From the NCBI RefSeq assembly GCF_018918205.1, contig NZ_JAHLQB010000052.1, positions 1-39,698 of the forward strand: a stretch of 39,698 nucleotides of DNA. Reading direction: 5' to 3'. The notes under the pieces were generated by a model. The model did not search any database. It was not told the DNA's origin and saw only the letters and a list, made by a program, of their open reading frames with translations. The translations under genes were made by a program, and so were the position numbers. This document shows, one piece after another, positions 17,301 to 25,698 of the stretch; the first letter of the stretch is position 1; each line of letters begins with the position of its first letter. The DNA comes from Lachnoclostridium sp. MSJ-17. Lineage in GTDB: Bacteria > Bacillota > Clostridia > Oscillospirales > Acutalibacteraceae.

Positions 17301-18887
17301 CACTCAACTCCGGGCGTTTCATTGATTTCGCCGCCGCCTCACCACGATATCTATTCGATCGAGGACTTGGCTCAGCTAATTTATGACCTGAAAAACGCCA
17401 ACAAAAAGGCGCGTATCTCTGTCAAGCTCGTGTCGGAAGCCGGCGTAGGCACCGTAGCGGCGGGCGTCGCGAAGGCGGGAGCCGAGGTCATTCTGATTTC
17501 AGGCTACGACGGCGGCACCGGAGCCGCTCCGAGAAGCTCCATTTACAACGCGGGACTTCCGTGGGAGCTTGGACTTGCCGAGGCTCACCAGACGCTGATC
17601 CTCAACGGTCTGCGCGACAAGGTAATCATCGAGACCGACGGCAAGCTGATGACGGGACGCGATGTGGCGATTGCCGCGATTCTCGGCGCGGAGGAATTCG
17701 GCTTTGCGACTGCTCCGCTTGTAACCCTCGGCTGCGCTATGATGCGCGTGTGCAACCTCGATTCCTGTCCCTTCGGCGTGGCGACGCAGAATCCCGAGCT
17801 CAGGAAGCGCTTCAGGGGCAAGCCCGAGTATGTTGTCAACTTCATGCTCTTCATTGCTCAGGAGCTGCGTGAATACATGTCAAGGCTTGGCGTTCGCACA
17901 GTCGACGAGCTTGTCGGCAGAACAGATTTATTGAAGAGAAACAGCAAGGAGAGCAAAATCGACCTGTCGCTCCTGCTCAACAGCAGCTTCGCAGGCGAGA
18001 AGATCTCCTATAACAACAAGAACAAGTACGATTTCAAGCTCAGCGATACCCTCGACGAGAAGGTTATCGAAAAGAAGCTCAAAAAGGCTAAGTCTATTGA
18101 AATCGACATCAAAAATACCGACCGCTCTCTGGGTACGGCATTCGGCTCCGAGATCACGAAGAAGTACGGCGATACCCTCACTGACGACACCTACAAAATC
18201 ACCTGCAACGGCTCAGGCGGTCAGAGCTTTGGCGCGTTTATCCCGAACGGTCTGACAATGGAGCTTCGCGGCGATTCAAACGACTACTTCGGCAAGGGAC
18301 TTTCGGGCGGCAAGCTGATCGTATATCCGCCTAAGGGCTCCAAATTCAAGGCTGATGAGAACATCATCATCGGCAACGTAGCTCTCTACGGCGCGACGAG
18401 CGGCAAGGCATTCATCAACGGCGTGGCAGGCGAGCGATTCTGCGTGCGCAATTCCGGCGCGACTGCGGTCGTTGAGGGCGTAGGCGAGCACGGCTGCGAG
18501 TACATGACGGGCGGCAAGGTCGTCATTCTCGGAAGAACCGGCAAAAACTTCGCCGCAGGTATGTCCGGCGGCGTGGCGTATGTTCTCGATGAGCGCCACC
18601 ACCTCTACAAGCGTCTCAACAAGGAGCTGGTGGAGTGCGGCGAAATAACCGAACAGCGCGATATCGACGAGCTCAGGGCGCTTATCTCAGAGCACGTTGA
18701 AGCGACAGGCTCCGAAAAGGGCAGACAGATTCTCAGTAATTTCGATGAATATCTGCCCCTGTTCAAAAAGGTTATCCCGCACGATTACAAGATGATCGTT
18801 GAAACTATCGAGCAGAACGAGCGCAGCGGCATGGACGAGGAAACGTCAAAAATCGAAGCGTTCTATCAGCTGATCCATTCAAGGTAA
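14355..18887 (+). CDS. gltB: Glutamate synthase (NADPH/ferredoxin type) large subunit
   Basis: This protein of about 1510 residues hydrolyses glutamine and passes the ammonia through an internal tunnel to 2-oxoglutarate, yielding glutamate. Domains in order: an Ntn glutaminase (about 29-430) whose catalytic Cys29 (HDNCGIGA) becomes N-terminal after propeptide removal, a central domain, the FMN/2-oxoglutarate domain (about 850-1220) with 3Fe-4S ligands Cys1127, Cys1133 and Cys1138, and a GxGxG beta-helix. I place the start at ATG 14355 because AAAGGA lies 9 bases upstream; an in-frame TTG at 14307 lacks a site and would precede the usual propeptide. It lies 15 bases from gltD. Confidence 0.96.
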   Translation: MSHADEQPAQRENMIKDSLYSPAFEHDNCGIGAVVNIKGSKTHATVENALTIVETLEHRAGKDAEGKTGDGVGILLQISHKFFSKTAKSLNIPIRGERDYAVGMFFFPQNELRRNQARKMFEIIAEKEGLKVLGWREVPSNPSVLGAKALECMPNIQQCFIDRPEGVKRGIDFDRRLYVARRFFEQSNEDTYVVSLSSRTIVYKGMFLVGDLRRFFTDLQDKDYESAIALVHSRFSTNTFPSWQKAHPNRMIVHNGEINTIRGNADKMLAREETMQSEHLMGDFDKVLPVVNPEGSDSARLDNTLEFLVMSGMDLPLAVMITIPEPWENNHAMPQKERDFYQYYATMMEPWDGPASILFSDGDVMGAVLDRNGLRPSRYYVTDDDNLILSSEVGALPVPADKIVKKERLHPGKMLLVDTVQGKLIDDEEIKLQYASRQPYGEWLDANLTRLKYLKVPNAKVEEHPRDELRRLQKAFGYTYEDAMTSILPMAQNGSEPIAAMGCDKPLAVLSKQPLPLFDYFKQVFAQVTNPPIDAIREEIVTSTTIYIGKDGNLLEEEPGNCKVIKVVNPILTSTGLLKLKKMKLSGFKVAVIPMLYYKNTKLSKAIRRLFVEADKACADGANILILSDRGVDENRLAIPSLLAVSALHQHLVATKKRTALSIVLESGEPREVHHFATLLAYGASAVNPYLAHETIHELIQDDLLDKDYYAAVNDYNDAVLHGIVKIASKMGISTLQSYQGSKIFEAVGLGRELIDEYFTGTVSRIGGITLEDVENTVDSLHTAAFDPLGLSVSNELPSRGGHKSRSGKEEHLYNPQTIHALQYATKFNNYERFKEYSRMLTEEMDPVSVRGLLDFNFAETPVPLDEVESVDSIVKRFKSGAMSYGSISQEAHEALAIAMNKLGGKSNSGEGGESPERIATKGTAENRCSAIKQVASGRFGVTSAYLNSADEIQIKMAQGAKPGEGGHLPGNKVYPWIAKTRHSTPGVSLISPPPHHDIYSIEDLAQLIYDLKNANKKARISVKLVSEAGVGTVAAGVAKAGAEVILISGYDGGTGAAPRSSIYNAGLPWELGLAEAHQTLILNGLRDKVIIETDGKLMTGRDVAIAAILGAEEFGFATAPLVTLGCAMMRVCNLDSCPFGVATQNPELRKRFRGKPEYVVNFMLFIAQELREYMSRLGVRTVDELVGRTDLLKRNSKESKIDLSLLLNSSFAGEKISYNNKNKYDFKLSDTLDEKVIEKKLKKAKSIEIDIKNTDRSLGTAFGSEITKKYGDTLTDDTYKITCNGSGGQSFGAFIPNGLTMELRGDSNDYFGKGLSGGKLIVYPPKGSKFKADENIIIGNVALYGATSGKAFINGVAGERFCVRNSGATAVVEGVGEHGCEYMTGGKVVILGRTGKNFAAGMSGGVAYVLDERHHLYKRLNKELVECGEITEQRDIDELRALISEHVEATGSEKGRQILSNFDEYLPLFKKVIPHDYKMIVETIEQNERSGMDEETSKIEAFYQLIHSR

Positions 18888-18902
18888 AAGGAGGCAAACA
18901 AC

Positions 18903-20372
18903 ATGGGAAATCCGTTTGGATTTATGGAATATGAAAGGCAGGACGCGCCTGCGGCTTCCGTTTACGAGCGCATCAAAAACTTCAACGAGTTCCACACTCC
19001 GCTCACTTTGCAGGAGCAAAAGAAGCAGGGCGAGCGTTGTATGCACTGCGGCGTGCCGTTCTGTCAGTCGGGAATGGCGCTCAGCGGAATGATCTCAGGC
19101 TGTCCGCTCAATAATTTAATTCCCGAGTGGAATAATCTCGTCAGTCTCGGAGCGTGGAAGCAGGCATACGAGAGATTAAGTCTGACAAATCCCTTCCCTG
19201 AATTCACCTCACGCGTTTGTCCCGCTCTGTGCGAAAAGGCTTGCACCTGCGGGGCAAACGGCGAGTCGGTGACAACAAGGGCGAACGAATACAGCATTAT
19301 CGAAACCGCCTACCGTGATGGGTACGCAGGCGCTCAGCCGCCGAAGGTACGCACCGGCAAGAAGGTCGCGGTCATCGGCTCGGGACCCTCGGGACTCGCG
19401 GCGGCTCAGATGCTCAACCGCAGAGGTCACAGCGTGACGGTTTACGAGCGCAGCGACCGTCCGGGCGGTTTGCTGATGTACGGAATCCCGAACATGAAGC
19501 TCGAGAAGCAGATCATCGAGCGCAAGCTCAACATCATGAGCGAGGAAGGCGTGACATTTGTAACCAACACAAACGTCGGCAAGGATATTTCCGCAGAAGA
19601 ATTAAAGAACAGCTACGACAGCATCATTCTCGCCTGCGGAGCCTCAAATCCGCGCGATATAAAGGTAAACGGACGTGAAGCAGAAGGGGTATACTTCGCG
19701 GTTGATTTTCTGAAATCGACCACAAAGGCTCTGCTTGACAACGGGTTGAAGGAAGGAACTTTTATATCGGCAAAGGACAAGAACGTCATCGTCATCGGCG
19801 GCGGCGATACGGGCAACGACTGCGTAGGCACCTGCGTGCGCCACGGCGCAAAGAGCGTTACTCAGCTCGAGATGATGCCCAAGCTGCCGGACGAGCGCAC
19901 CGAGAGCAATCCGTGGCCTGAGTGGCCGAGGGTGTGCAAGACCGACTACGGTCAGGAGGAAGCGGCGGCAGTCTACGGCAGCGACCCGAGGGTGTATCAG
20001 ACAACCGTCAAGGAGTTTTTGAAGGACGAGAACGGCAGGCTAAAGGGCGCGGTTTTCGTAAAGCTCGAGCGCGGAAAGGACGGCAGAATGACTCCCGTTG
20101 AGGGCTCAGAGAACGAGGTGCAGGCTGAGCTTGTGCTGATCGCGGCGGGCTTCCTCGGCAGCGAGAGCTATGTTTCACAGGCGTTCGGAGTTGAGCTGAA
20201 CGCGCGCACAAACGTCGCGACAGAGCAGAGCTCGCACCGCACAAATGTTGAGAACATATACACCGCCGGCGATATGCACATCGGTCAGTCGCTTGTTGTA
20301 CGCGCTATCCGCGAGGGAATCGACTGCGCCCGCGAGGTTGACAGAGACCTGATGGGTTACACGAATCTGTGA
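18903..20372 (+). CDS. gltD: Glutamate synthase small subunit
   Basis: This 489-residue subunit takes electrons from NAD(P)H through FAD and two [4Fe-4S] clusters to the large subunit. The N-terminal part carries the cysteine motifs [21 protein letters not shown] and [11 protein letters not shown]. The FAD Rossmann motif is near residue 155 ([13 protein letters not shown], followed by [10 protein letters not shown]) and the NAD(P)H motif near 296 ([20 protein letters not shown]). [19 protein letters not shown] near the C-terminus is the second FAD contact. AAGGAGG precedes the ATG, and pyrG follows after 11 bases. Co-transcription with gltB is clear from spacing and function. Confidence 0.96.
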   Translation: MGNPFGFMEYERQDAPAASVYERIKNFNEFHTPLTLQEQKKQGERCMHCGVPFCQSGMALSGMISGCPLNNLIPEWNNLVSLGAWKQAYERLSLTNPFPEFTSRVCPALCEKACTCGANGESVTTRANEYSIIETAYRDGYAGAQPPKVRTGKKVAVIGSGPSGLAAAQMLNRRGHSVTVYERSDRPGGLLMYGIPNMKLEKQIIERKLNIMSEEGVTFVTNTNVGKDISAEELKNSYDSIILACGASNPRDIKVNGREAEGVYFAVDFLKSTTKALLDNGLKEGTFISAKDKNVIVIGGGDTGNDCVGTCVRHGAKSVTQLEMMPKLPDERTESNPWPEWPRVCKTDYGQEEAAAVYGSDPRVYQTTVKEFLKDENGRLKGAVFVKLERGKDGRMTPVEGSENEVQAELVLIAAGFLGSESYVSQAFGVELNARTNVATEQSSHRTNVENIYTAGDMHIGQSLVVRAIREGIDCAREVDRDLMGYTNL

Positions 20373-20383
20373 GGAAAAATATT

Positions 20384-21973
20384 ATGACGAAATATATATT
20401 TGTAACAGGCGGCGTCGTGTCGGGACTCGGCAAGGGCATTACCGCCGCTTCACTCGGACGTTTGCTCAAAGCCCGCGGCTTGAAAGTAGCGGCACAGAAG
20501 CTCGACCCGTATATCAACGTTGACCCGGGCACCATGAGCCCGTATCAGCACGGCGAGGTATACGTCACCGAGGACGGAGCAGAAACCGACCTCGACCTCG
20601 GCCACTACGAGCGTTTTATTGACGAGGATCTTAACAAATTCTCTAACCTCACCACCGGCAAGGTCTATTCAAACGTCCTGCAAAAGGAGCGCAAGGGCGA
20701 ATACCTCGGCAAGACGGTTCAGGTGATCCCTCACGTGACCGATGAGATAAAGCGGTTCATTTACTCTGTCGGCAAAAAGACCGACGCGGATGTTGTTATC
20801 ACCGAAATCGGCGGCACCATAGGCGACATCGAGAGTCAGCCGTTTCTCGAGGCTATCCGTCAGGTAGGGCAGGAGGTAGGACAGGACAACAGGCTGTATA
20901 TCCACGTCACGCTTGTGCCGTATCTCAAGGCGTCGGGCGAGCACAAGAGCAAGCCCACACAGCACTCCGTAAAGGAGATGCAGAGCTTCGGAATTTCTCC
21001 CGACGTGATTATCCTTCGCGTGGACGAACCGATAACCGACGCGAATATTTTTGACAAAATCGCGCATTTCTGCAACGTCCGCCGCGACTGCGTCATCGAG
21101 AACATGACTTTGCCCGTTCTCTACGAAGCGCCGCTTATGCTCGAAAAGGCGGGCTTCTCGGATATCGTCTGCCGTGAGCTGAAAATTGAGAGCCAAAAAC
21201 CCGACCTCTCCGACTGGGAGCAGATGGTCGGACGCATCAAGAGCCGTCAGAAAACGGTTACTATAGGCTTAGTCGGCAAGTACGTCGAGCTGCACGACGC
21301 GTATCTCTCCGTCGCCGAAGCGCTCCGACACGCGGGGTATTATCAGAACGCGGTCGTTGACATCAGGTGGATCGACTCCGAGCAGATAACCGACGAAAAC
21401 GCTCCGGAAATTCTCGGAGAGCTCGATGGAATAATCGTTCCGGGCGGCTTCGGCAAGCGCGGGATCGAGGGTATGATCGCCACCGCGCGCTACGCGAGAG
21501 AGAAAAAAATTCCCTACTTCGGAATCTGTCTCGGCATGCAGATAGCGGTGATCGAATTCGCGCGCAACGTTGCCGGGCTTAAAAACGCCGATTCGGGTGA
21601 GTTTGCCCAGAACGTGCCGAAGGTCATCGACTTTTTGCCCGACCAGAGCGACGACACGGACAAGGGCGGAACCCTCAGACTTGGAGCTTACCCCTGCGTT
21701 TTGCAGGACAGCACCGTAATCAAGGCGGCTTACGGCAAGTCTGAGATATCGGAGCGGCACCGCCATCGCTACGAGTTCAACAACGAGTACCGCCGCGTAT
21801 TACAGGACGCGGGGCTGACTCTCTCCGGACTCTCGCCCGACGGTAATCTCGTTGAGACCGTTGAGCTGAGCGACCGCGACTTTTACGTCGGAGTGCAGTA
21901 CCACCCCGAATTCAAGTCGCGTCCGAACAAGCCGCATCCGCTGTTCTCGGCATTCATTAAAGCCTCTTTGTAA
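20384..21973 (+). CDS. pyrG: CTP synthase
   Basis: This 529-residue enzyme aminates UTP to CTP with glutamine as nitrogen donor and ATP as energy source. The synthetase domain (1 to about 267) opens with [17 protein letters not shown] and contains [15 protein letters not shown]; the class I glutaminase domain (about 290-529) has the nucleophile Cys in YFGICLGMQ and the His/Glu pair in YHPEF. The start is the ATG at 20384 with GAGGA 8 bases upstream; the in-frame GTG at 20369 overlaps the gltD stop and adds five non-conserved residues. Placement behind gltBD links pyrimidine synthesis to glutamine supply. The usual PyrG attenuation leader is absent, as the gene is operon-internal. Confidence 0.96.
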   Translation: MTKYIFVTGGVVSGLGKGITAASLGRLLKARGLKVAAQKLDPYINVDPGTMSPYQHGEVYVTEDGAETDLDLGHYERFIDEDLNKFSNLTTGKVYSNVLQKERKGEYLGKTVQVIPHVTDEIKRFIYSVGKKTDADVVITEIGGTIGDIESQPFLEAIRQVGQEVGQDNRLYIHVTLVPYLKASGEHKSKPTQHSVKEMQSFGISPDVIILRVDEPITDANIFDKIAHFCNVRRDCVIENMTLPVLYEAPLMLEKAGFSDIVCRELKIESQKPDLSDWEQMVGRIKSRQKTVTIGLVGKYVELHDAYLSVAEALRHAGYYQNAVVDIRWIDSEQITDENAPEILGELDGIIVPGGFGKRGIEGMIATARYAREKKIPYFGICLGMQIAVIEFARNVAGLKNADSGEFAQNVPKVIDFLPDQSDDTDKGGTLRLGAYPCVLQDSTVIKAAYGKSEISERHRHRYEFNNEYRRVLQDAGLTLSGLSPDGNLVETVELSDRDFYVGVQYHPEFKSRPNKPHPLFSAFIKASL

Positions 21974-21981
21974 CATAAAAA

Positions 21982-22028
21982 AACCGTTGTACCAGACTTG
22001 ATCAATCTGGTGCAGCGGTTAATTTTTT
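21982..22028 (+). terminator. Intrinsic terminator after pyrG
   Basis: A 15-bp stem (21982-21996 with 22006-22020, including G-T pairs) has a 9-base loop and is followed by AATTTTTT. It ends the gltB-gltD-pyrG operon. Confidence 0.92.
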
Positions 22029-22316
22029 GCTTTGATATGATATATTATTAAAGCATTTTTCGAAAATTTATTGTTTTCAGGTAGTGATTGTTTGAACATA
22101 GCAAACTAAATTAATTAAATTTCTATATGATGTCTTGTTAATAGCAACAAAAATATCTGTGAGCATCTTGACACAGCGGACGCATCGGCATTTCGGAGTG
22201 CGTAAAGATGATAACCTCTCTTTATGTCAATAAAAATGTGGCAAGTTAAACGAAATAGCAATAATATGCCAAATGGCAACGAACCTTCGTCAAAATCCTC
22301 TGAATAAGCGTTTTTC
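22029..22316. other. Intergenic stretch without recognisable gene
   Basis: This AT-rich stretch lies between the pyrG terminator and the next promoter. An open frame on the minus strand has no ribosome binding site and no recognisable motif. No tRNA or known riboswitch fold was seen. Confidence 0.5.
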
Positions 22317-22345
22317 TGGACAGCGCGCATTTTCTCTGATATAAT
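22317..22345 (+). promoter_or_regulatory. Promoter of the HEAT-like gene
   Basis: TGGACA (22317-22322) and perfect TATAAT (22340-22345) are 17 bases apart, about 30 bases before the ATG at 22376. Confidence 0.8.
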
Positions 22346-22375
22346 GGATACGGAAATCAATCAGGGGGCAGCATT

Positions 22376-22897
22376 ATGGACGCGTTTGAAATTCTTAAAG
22401 ACAAGAGCATAAAGAAGTTAGAGGCGAGAAAGCTGATTATCGATTTGATAAACAGCGGAAGCTTTTCTTCCGATGATTTTTTCGACAGGGCAGACGAGTT
22501 GAACGAAAAGCAGACCGCGACCTTTCTGGAGGCGGTTGAGAGCATAACGGGGCAAAAGGAGAGCTGTCTTGGGATTGAGTATCTCAGGTTTGCTGAGCGA
22601 TATATATTGTCAGCGAACAACTCCTGCAAGCGGGAAGCCTCACGCGTTGTCGGAAATATGGCTGCGCTTTACCCCGATGAGCTCGACGGAGCTATTGATG
22701 CTCTGCTCAAAAACACCTCTGACAGCGGCACGGTTGTCCGCTGGGGCAGCGCCTACGCGCTGGCGAGAATCGTTGTTTTGGAGCGATACAAGGGCAGCGG
22801 ACTCGTTGACACGGTCAGAGAAATCTATGAGAGCGAGCAGGAGAGCGGAGTGAAAAATCAGTACGCCAAGGCTCTCAGGCGCATAAAGGCGATGTAA
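22376..22897 (+). CDS. Helical HEAT-repeat-like protein of unknown function
   Basis: This 173-residue protein is predicted to be almost all alpha-helical from its heptad-like Leu/Ile/Ala pattern. The segments CKREASRVVGNMAALYPDELDGAI, VVRWGSAYALARIVVLE and VKNQYAKALRRI look like successive HEAT/armadillo-type helix pairs. No catalytic motif, signal peptide or membrane helix is visible. GGGGG precedes the ATG by 7 bases. It lies 12 bases before a GNAT acetyltransferase, so the two are probably co-expressed; a substrate-binding or scaffold role is possible but unproven. I do not recognise a named family beyond the HEAT-like pattern. Confidence 0.75.
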   Translation: MDAFEILKDKSIKKLEARKLIIDLINSGSFSSDDFFDRADELNEKQTATFLEAVESITGQKESCLGIEYLRFAERYILSANNSCKREASRVVGNMAALYPDELDGAIDALLKNTSDSGTVVRWGSAYALARIVVLERYKGSGLVDTVREIYESEQESGVKNQYAKALRRIKAM

Positions 22898-22909
22898 GGA
22901 GGAATAAAA

Positions 22910-23386
22910 TTGAATTTGTCGGTAAGACGTGCGGCGGAAAGAGATATACCAAAGATACTTGATCTTCTCGTGCAGGTTGATATGGTTCATCACAACGGCA
23001 GACCTGATATTTTCAAAGGTCCCGCTACGAAGTACAATTCCGAGGAGCTGAGGACTATAATCAGCCGCGCATCCACTCCCGTTTTTGTCTGCGTAGATGA
23101 AAACGACGTTCCGCTCGGTCACGCTTTCTGCATTCACAGGAGGGTAGTCGGCGACTCTGTTCTGACCGATATAAGGACGCTTTACATCGACGACATCTGC
23201 GTTGACAGCGCCGCGCGCGGAAAGCACGTCGGCAAAACGCTGTACGACGCGGTAATCGCTTACGCAAAGGAACAAGGCTTCTACAACGTCACCCTCAACG
23301 TTTGGTCGTGCAACTCCGCAGCGGTGAAATTCTATGAGGCTATGGGTCTTGTACCTCAAAAAATCGGTATGGAGAAAATATTGTAA
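22910..23386 (+). CDS. GNAT-family N-acetyltransferase
   Basis: This 158-residue protein has the GNAT fold pattern. An N-terminal strand-helix (LSVRRAAERDIPKILDLL) is followed by the strand IDDICVDSAARGKHVGKTLYDAV, which holds the acetyl-CoA pyrophosphate-binding motif (RGKHVG, of the R/QxxGxG/A type), and by the C-terminal NVWSCNSAAVKFYEAMGLVPQ typical of the family. It would transfer an acetyl group from acetyl-CoA to an amine substrate that cannot be named from sequence. The start is a TTG, fixed by AAGGAGG at 22896-22902, 7 bases upstream. It ends just before a good terminator and forms a two-gene unit with the helical protein. Confidence 0.9.
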   Translation: MNLSVRRAAERDIPKILDLLVQVDMVHHNGRPDIFKGPATKYNSEELRTIISRASTPVFVCVDENDVPLGHAFCIHRRVVGDSVLTDIRTLYIDDICVDSAARGKHVGKTLYDAVIAYAKEQGFYNVTLNVWSCNSAAVKFYEAMGLVPQKIGMEKIL

Positions 23387-23392
23387 GAATAT

Positions 23393-23420
23393 AAGGATGC
23401 TGTTCTCAGTGTCCTTTTTT
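23393..23420 (+). terminator. Intrinsic terminator after the GNAT gene
   Basis: A 10-bp stem (23393-23402 with 23407-23416, two G-T pairs) has a TTCT loop and is followed by TTTT and a further T-rich stretch. Confidence 0.85.
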
Positions 23421-23474
23421 CTGTTTTAGAAATATTACTGTTCATGACTCCGCCGGGCGAATGTATATAGGTCC

Positions 23475-23503
23475 TTTACAAAACACCTGTTTTTGGCTAT
23501 AAT
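23475..23503 (+). promoter_or_regulatory. corA promoter
   Basis: TTTACA (23475-23480) and perfect TATAAT (23498-23503) are 17 bases apart. Confidence 0.82.
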
Positions 23504-23649
23504 ATTATATACTAACTTAAGACCATACTTCTCAGACATAAAATCTCAGACCGCTGTTTTGACAGACGCCCGGTGCGCTGCTTACGGTGTTATTTGCGGT
23601 ACGCTCTTTAGGGACGCTGCCGAAGGAAGATATTTGACAGGAGTTGCTT
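23504..23649 (+). other. Long corA leader, GC-rich second half
   Basis: About 140 bases separate the promoter from the corA ATG. The first half is AT-rich; the second half (about 23565-23630) is GC-rich and could fold. It did not match the M-box, yybP-ykoY or NiCo riboswitches as far as I can recall their conserved cores. Confidence 0.35.
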
Positions 23650-24567
23650 ATGTATTATCTGATCGAGGAAACGCTGACGGAGGTCGGCTTTGAACAAATA
23701 ACAAACCCTTCCGCCCAATATGTGGCGACGCTCACTCCCGACGAGTGGGAAGCTAAGAAGGACAGCTTTGACATGGGCATAGACATCGAGCCTGATTTCC
23801 GGAATATTCACTCCACAAAGGCGGAAGTGAACTACGATTCGCTGACGGGCACATTTTTCATTCCGGACAGGAGCAATATATCGGGCGGCGGCGAAAAATT
23901 CGCCTTTGCGCTCGACGAAAAGGGAATAGTTTTCATCGACGGAAGCGGCGCCGCGGAGCGCGTTATCTCCGAGGTCAGGAGGACAAAGAAATGGAGACTG
24001 CCGAGCCTTGAGCGGTTCCTCTACGATTTTCTGGAGCAGCTTGTAAAGAGCGACCGCGACCTGCTGGAGCGTTACGAGCAGGAGCTTGACAAAACGGAGC
24101 TTGCGGTTATAAACGGGGAGCAGGAGGATTCTCAGGAGCGTGTGAACGAGATCCGCGGCGAGATCCGCGACCTTCGCATCCACTACGACCAGCTTCTCGA
24201 TTTCAGTCAGGAGTTGGAGGAGAACGAAAACAATTTCTTTAAGCACGACAATCTGCGCTATTTCCGTTTGATTTCAAACAGGATCGAACGCCTGCGCGAC
24301 ACAACCATAGCTCTCGGCGACCACGCAATGCAGATTCGAGACATCTACAAATCCTACCTCGACATCAAGCAGAACCGTATTATGACAGTGCTGACAATTG
24401 TGACGACTGTATTTATGCCTCTCACGCTGATTGCGGGCTGGTACGGAATGAATTTCAAATATATGCCCGAGCTTGAAACGGAGTGGGGGTATCCCGTTGT
24501 GATAATTGCGAGCGTGCTTATTGTCGCAGGCAGCCTGCTGTTTTTCAAAAAGAAGAAATGGCTCTGA
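23650..24567 (+). CDS. corA: CorA-family magnesium/divalent cation transporter
   Basis: This protein of about 305 residues has the CorA layout: an N-terminal cytoplasmic alpha/beta domain, a long charged coiled-coil helix (about 120-235, with LEQLVKSDRDLLERYEQELDKTE), and two C-terminal membrane helices (about 240-265 and 280-298). The pore signature YGMNF is present at the end of the first membrane helix. CorA pentamers move Mg2+ (sometimes Co2+ or Ni2+) into the cell. I start it at ATG 23650, where AGGAG lies 6 bases upstream; the TTG two codons earlier is too close to that site. The C-terminus ends in KKKKWL, the usual positive tail. Confidence 0.92.
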   Translation: MYYLIEETLTEVGFEQITNPSAQYVATLTPDEWEAKKDSFDMGIDIEPDFRNIHSTKAEVNYDSLTGTFFIPDRSNISGGGEKFAFALDEKGIVFIDGSGAAERVISEVRRTKKWRLPSLERFLYDFLEQLVKSDRDLLERYEQELDKTELAVINGEQEDSQERVNEIRGEIRDLRIHYDQLLDFSQELEENENNFFKHDNLRYFRLISNRIERLRDTTIALGDHAMQIRDIYKSYLDIKQNRIMTVLTIVTTVFMPLTLIAGWYGMNFKYMPELETEWGYPVVIIASVLIVAGSLLFFKKKKWL

Positions 24568-24655
24568 TAGAAACGAAAAGCGCTCAATAAAAACTCTCGG
24601 TTGCCCCGGGATTCGCGGAAATCTTATACTTAGTTTTATTCCCGTGAAAAAACTC

Positions 24656-24684
24656 TTGACAAAGTGCTTTATACCTGATATAAT
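24656..24684 (+). promoter_or_regulatory. Consensus sigma-A promoter of the iron-regulator/feo cluster
   Basis: Perfect TTGACA (24656-24661) and TATAAT (24679-24684) are 17 bases apart, about 85 bases before the regulator gene. Confidence 0.92.
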
Positions 24685-24695
24685 AAACCAGTAAG

Positions 24696-24718
24696 GTCAG
24701 GCTAACCGCCTGACTTTT
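24696..24718 (+). terminator. Leader hairpin between the promoter and the DtxR-family gene
   Basis: A perfect 7-bp stem, GTCAGGC with GCCTGAC, has a 5-base loop TAACC and is followed by TTTT, only about 5 bases after the expected transcription start. It could attenuate, protect the 5' end, or be part of an operator, since its loop region carries a GCTAACC half-site. Confidence 0.45.
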
Positions 24719-24733
24719 ATAGTTTACGCAGAG

Positions 24734-24749
24734 GTTAGCTTACGCTAAC
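24734..24749. promoter_or_regulatory. Palindromic operator 1, before the DtxR-family gene
   Basis: GTTAGC and GCTAAC are separated by 4 bases. The same palindrome recurs before feoA and before feoB. It resembles DtxR/IdeR boxes, which use TTAG/CTAA half-sites. Confidence 0.72.
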
Positions 24750-24768
24750 TTTTGCCGGGGTGACGTAC

Positions 24769-25173
24769 ATGGAACGGAATCAAAAGGTAGAAGATTATAT
24801 GAGAACCATCTATCGCCTTCGGAAAAACGGCTTGGTGCGCGGCGCGTATATCGCGCGTGAGCTGGGAGTATCGAAGCCAACGGTTTCTGTCGCGCTCAGA
24901 GAAATGGAAGCTGCGGGTTATTTGACTGTTTGGCATGACCGGACAATTGAATTGACCGAAAAAGGCGAAGCAATCGGGAAATCTGTCATAGAACGAAACA
25001 ATGTGCTTTTTGGCTTGTTGACCGATTTAGGTGTTGACAAGAGAATCGCTGATGCAGATGCCTGCAATATGGAGCATGGAATCAGTGATGAATCACTGAG
25101 AGCATTGATTGAGCTGCGGCACTTTCTTCGTGTCATTCGCAATACGTATTATTCGGAAAAAACAGATGAGTAG
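24769..25173 (+). CDS. DtxR/MntR-family metal-dependent regulator
   Basis: This protein of about 134 residues has an N-terminal winged helix (KVEDYMRTIYRL, followed by VRGAYIARELGVSKPTVSVALREMEAAGYL, the recognition helix) and the dimerization helices with metal-ligand candidates (MEHGISDESLRAL). Its length is that of MntR; it lacks the SH3-like third domain of DtxR/IdeR. Position as first gene before two feoA genes and feoB suggests an Fe(II)-responsive repressor of iron uptake. I use ATG 24769 because GGGGTG lies just upstream; the in-frame GTG at 24760 overlaps that site. Three matching palindromes in the cluster are its probable targets, including its own leader. Confidence 0.88.
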   Translation: MERNQKVEDYMRTIYRLRKNGLVRGAYIARELGVSKPTVSVALREMEAAGYLTVWHDRTIELTEKGEAIGKSVIERNNVLFGLLTDLGVDKRIADADACNMEHGISDESLRALIELRHFLRVIRNTYYSEKTDE

Positions 25174-25187
25174 TTTTATACCACGAG

Positions 25188-25203
25188 GTTAGTTCAGACT
25201 AAC
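25188..25203. promoter_or_regulatory. Palindromic operator 2, before the first feoA
   Basis: GTTAGT and ACTAAC are separated by 4 bases, 31 bases before the feoA start. It has the same half-site and spacing as operators 1 and 3. A TATACAAT sequence nearby might be a -10 box for an internal promoter. Confidence 0.72.
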
Positions 25204-25234
25204 TATATACAATAATCAGAAAAGAGGTATCGCT

Positions 25235-25444
25235 ATGCCGCTTACACTGGCTGTTCCCGGCGAACAAAATATTATAAAGCGTATCGGCGGTAACGCTGAG
25301 GTACGGGCGCACCTGCAAAATTTAGGGTTTGTATCGGGCGCCGTCGTTACAGTAATTTGCTCTATGGGGGGAAACCTGATTGTCAATGTTAAAGACGCGC
25401 GGATTGCAGTAAGCAGAGAAATGGCGCAGAAAATATATATTTAA
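25235..25444 (+). CDS. feoA: FeoA-like ferrous iron transport protein (first copy)
   Basis: This 69-residue SH3-like cytoplasmic protein has the FeoA pattern: MPLTLAVPGEQNIIKRIGGNAEVRAHLQNLGFVSG, then VVTVICSMGGNLIVNVKDARIAVSREMAQKIYI. FeoA helps FeoB-dependent Fe(II) uptake, probably by binding the FeoB cytoplasmic part. It starts with an AGAGG site and lies 11 bases before a second feoA. Two FeoA copies before one FeoB is common in clostridia and may form a mixed assembly. It follows the second palindromic operator directly, which places its expression under the presumed DtxR-family control. Confidence 0.92.
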   Translation: MPLTLAVPGEQNIIKRIGGNAEVRAHLQNLGFVSGAVVTVICSMGGNLIVNVKDARIAVSREMAQKIYI

Positions 25445-25455
25445 GGAGGAAGAAA

Positions 25456-25677
25456 ATGAAAACATTAAGAGAGGTTGCTGTCGGCAGCACCTGCAAGGTT
25501 AAAAAGCTCCACGGTGAGGGCGCTGTAAAGCGCCGTATTATGGACATGGGCATTACAAAGGGCGTGGAAATTAAGGTGCAGAAGGTCGCTCCCCTGGGTG
25601 ACCCGATGGAAGTCACAGTCAGGGGTTATCATCTATCCATTCGCAAGGCTGACGCAAATATGGTAGAAGTGGAATAA
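25456..25677 (+). CDS. feoA: FeoA-like ferrous iron transport protein (second copy)
   Basis: This 73-residue FeoA homologue has typical segments VGSTCKVKKLHGEGAVKRRIMDMGITKGVEI, VAPLGDPMEVTVRGYHLSIRKADANMVEVE. It fits the general FeoA consensus more closely than the first copy (the GDPMEV and LSLR-like elements are kept), so it may be the one that works directly with FeoB. The ribosome binding site is AAGGAGG, 7 bases upstream. The 66-base gap to feoB holds the third palindromic operator. Confidence 0.94.
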   Translation: MKTLREVAVGSTCKVKKLHGEGAVKRRIMDMGITKGVEIKVQKVAPLGDPMEVTVRGYHLSIRKADANMVEVE

Positions 25678-25698
25678 CAGCGCTTTTCCCACCTGGCA

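Noticed and set aside
20369..20383. GTG start for a five-residue longer PyrG
   Set aside because: It overlaps the gltD stop and the ribosome binding site; the conserved protein begins at ATG 20384.
22115..22360. Open frame of 81 codons on the minus strand in the gap after pyrG
   Set aside because: No ribosome binding site, no recognisable motif, low-complexity Leu/Arg-rich translation, and it overlaps the promoter of the next gene.
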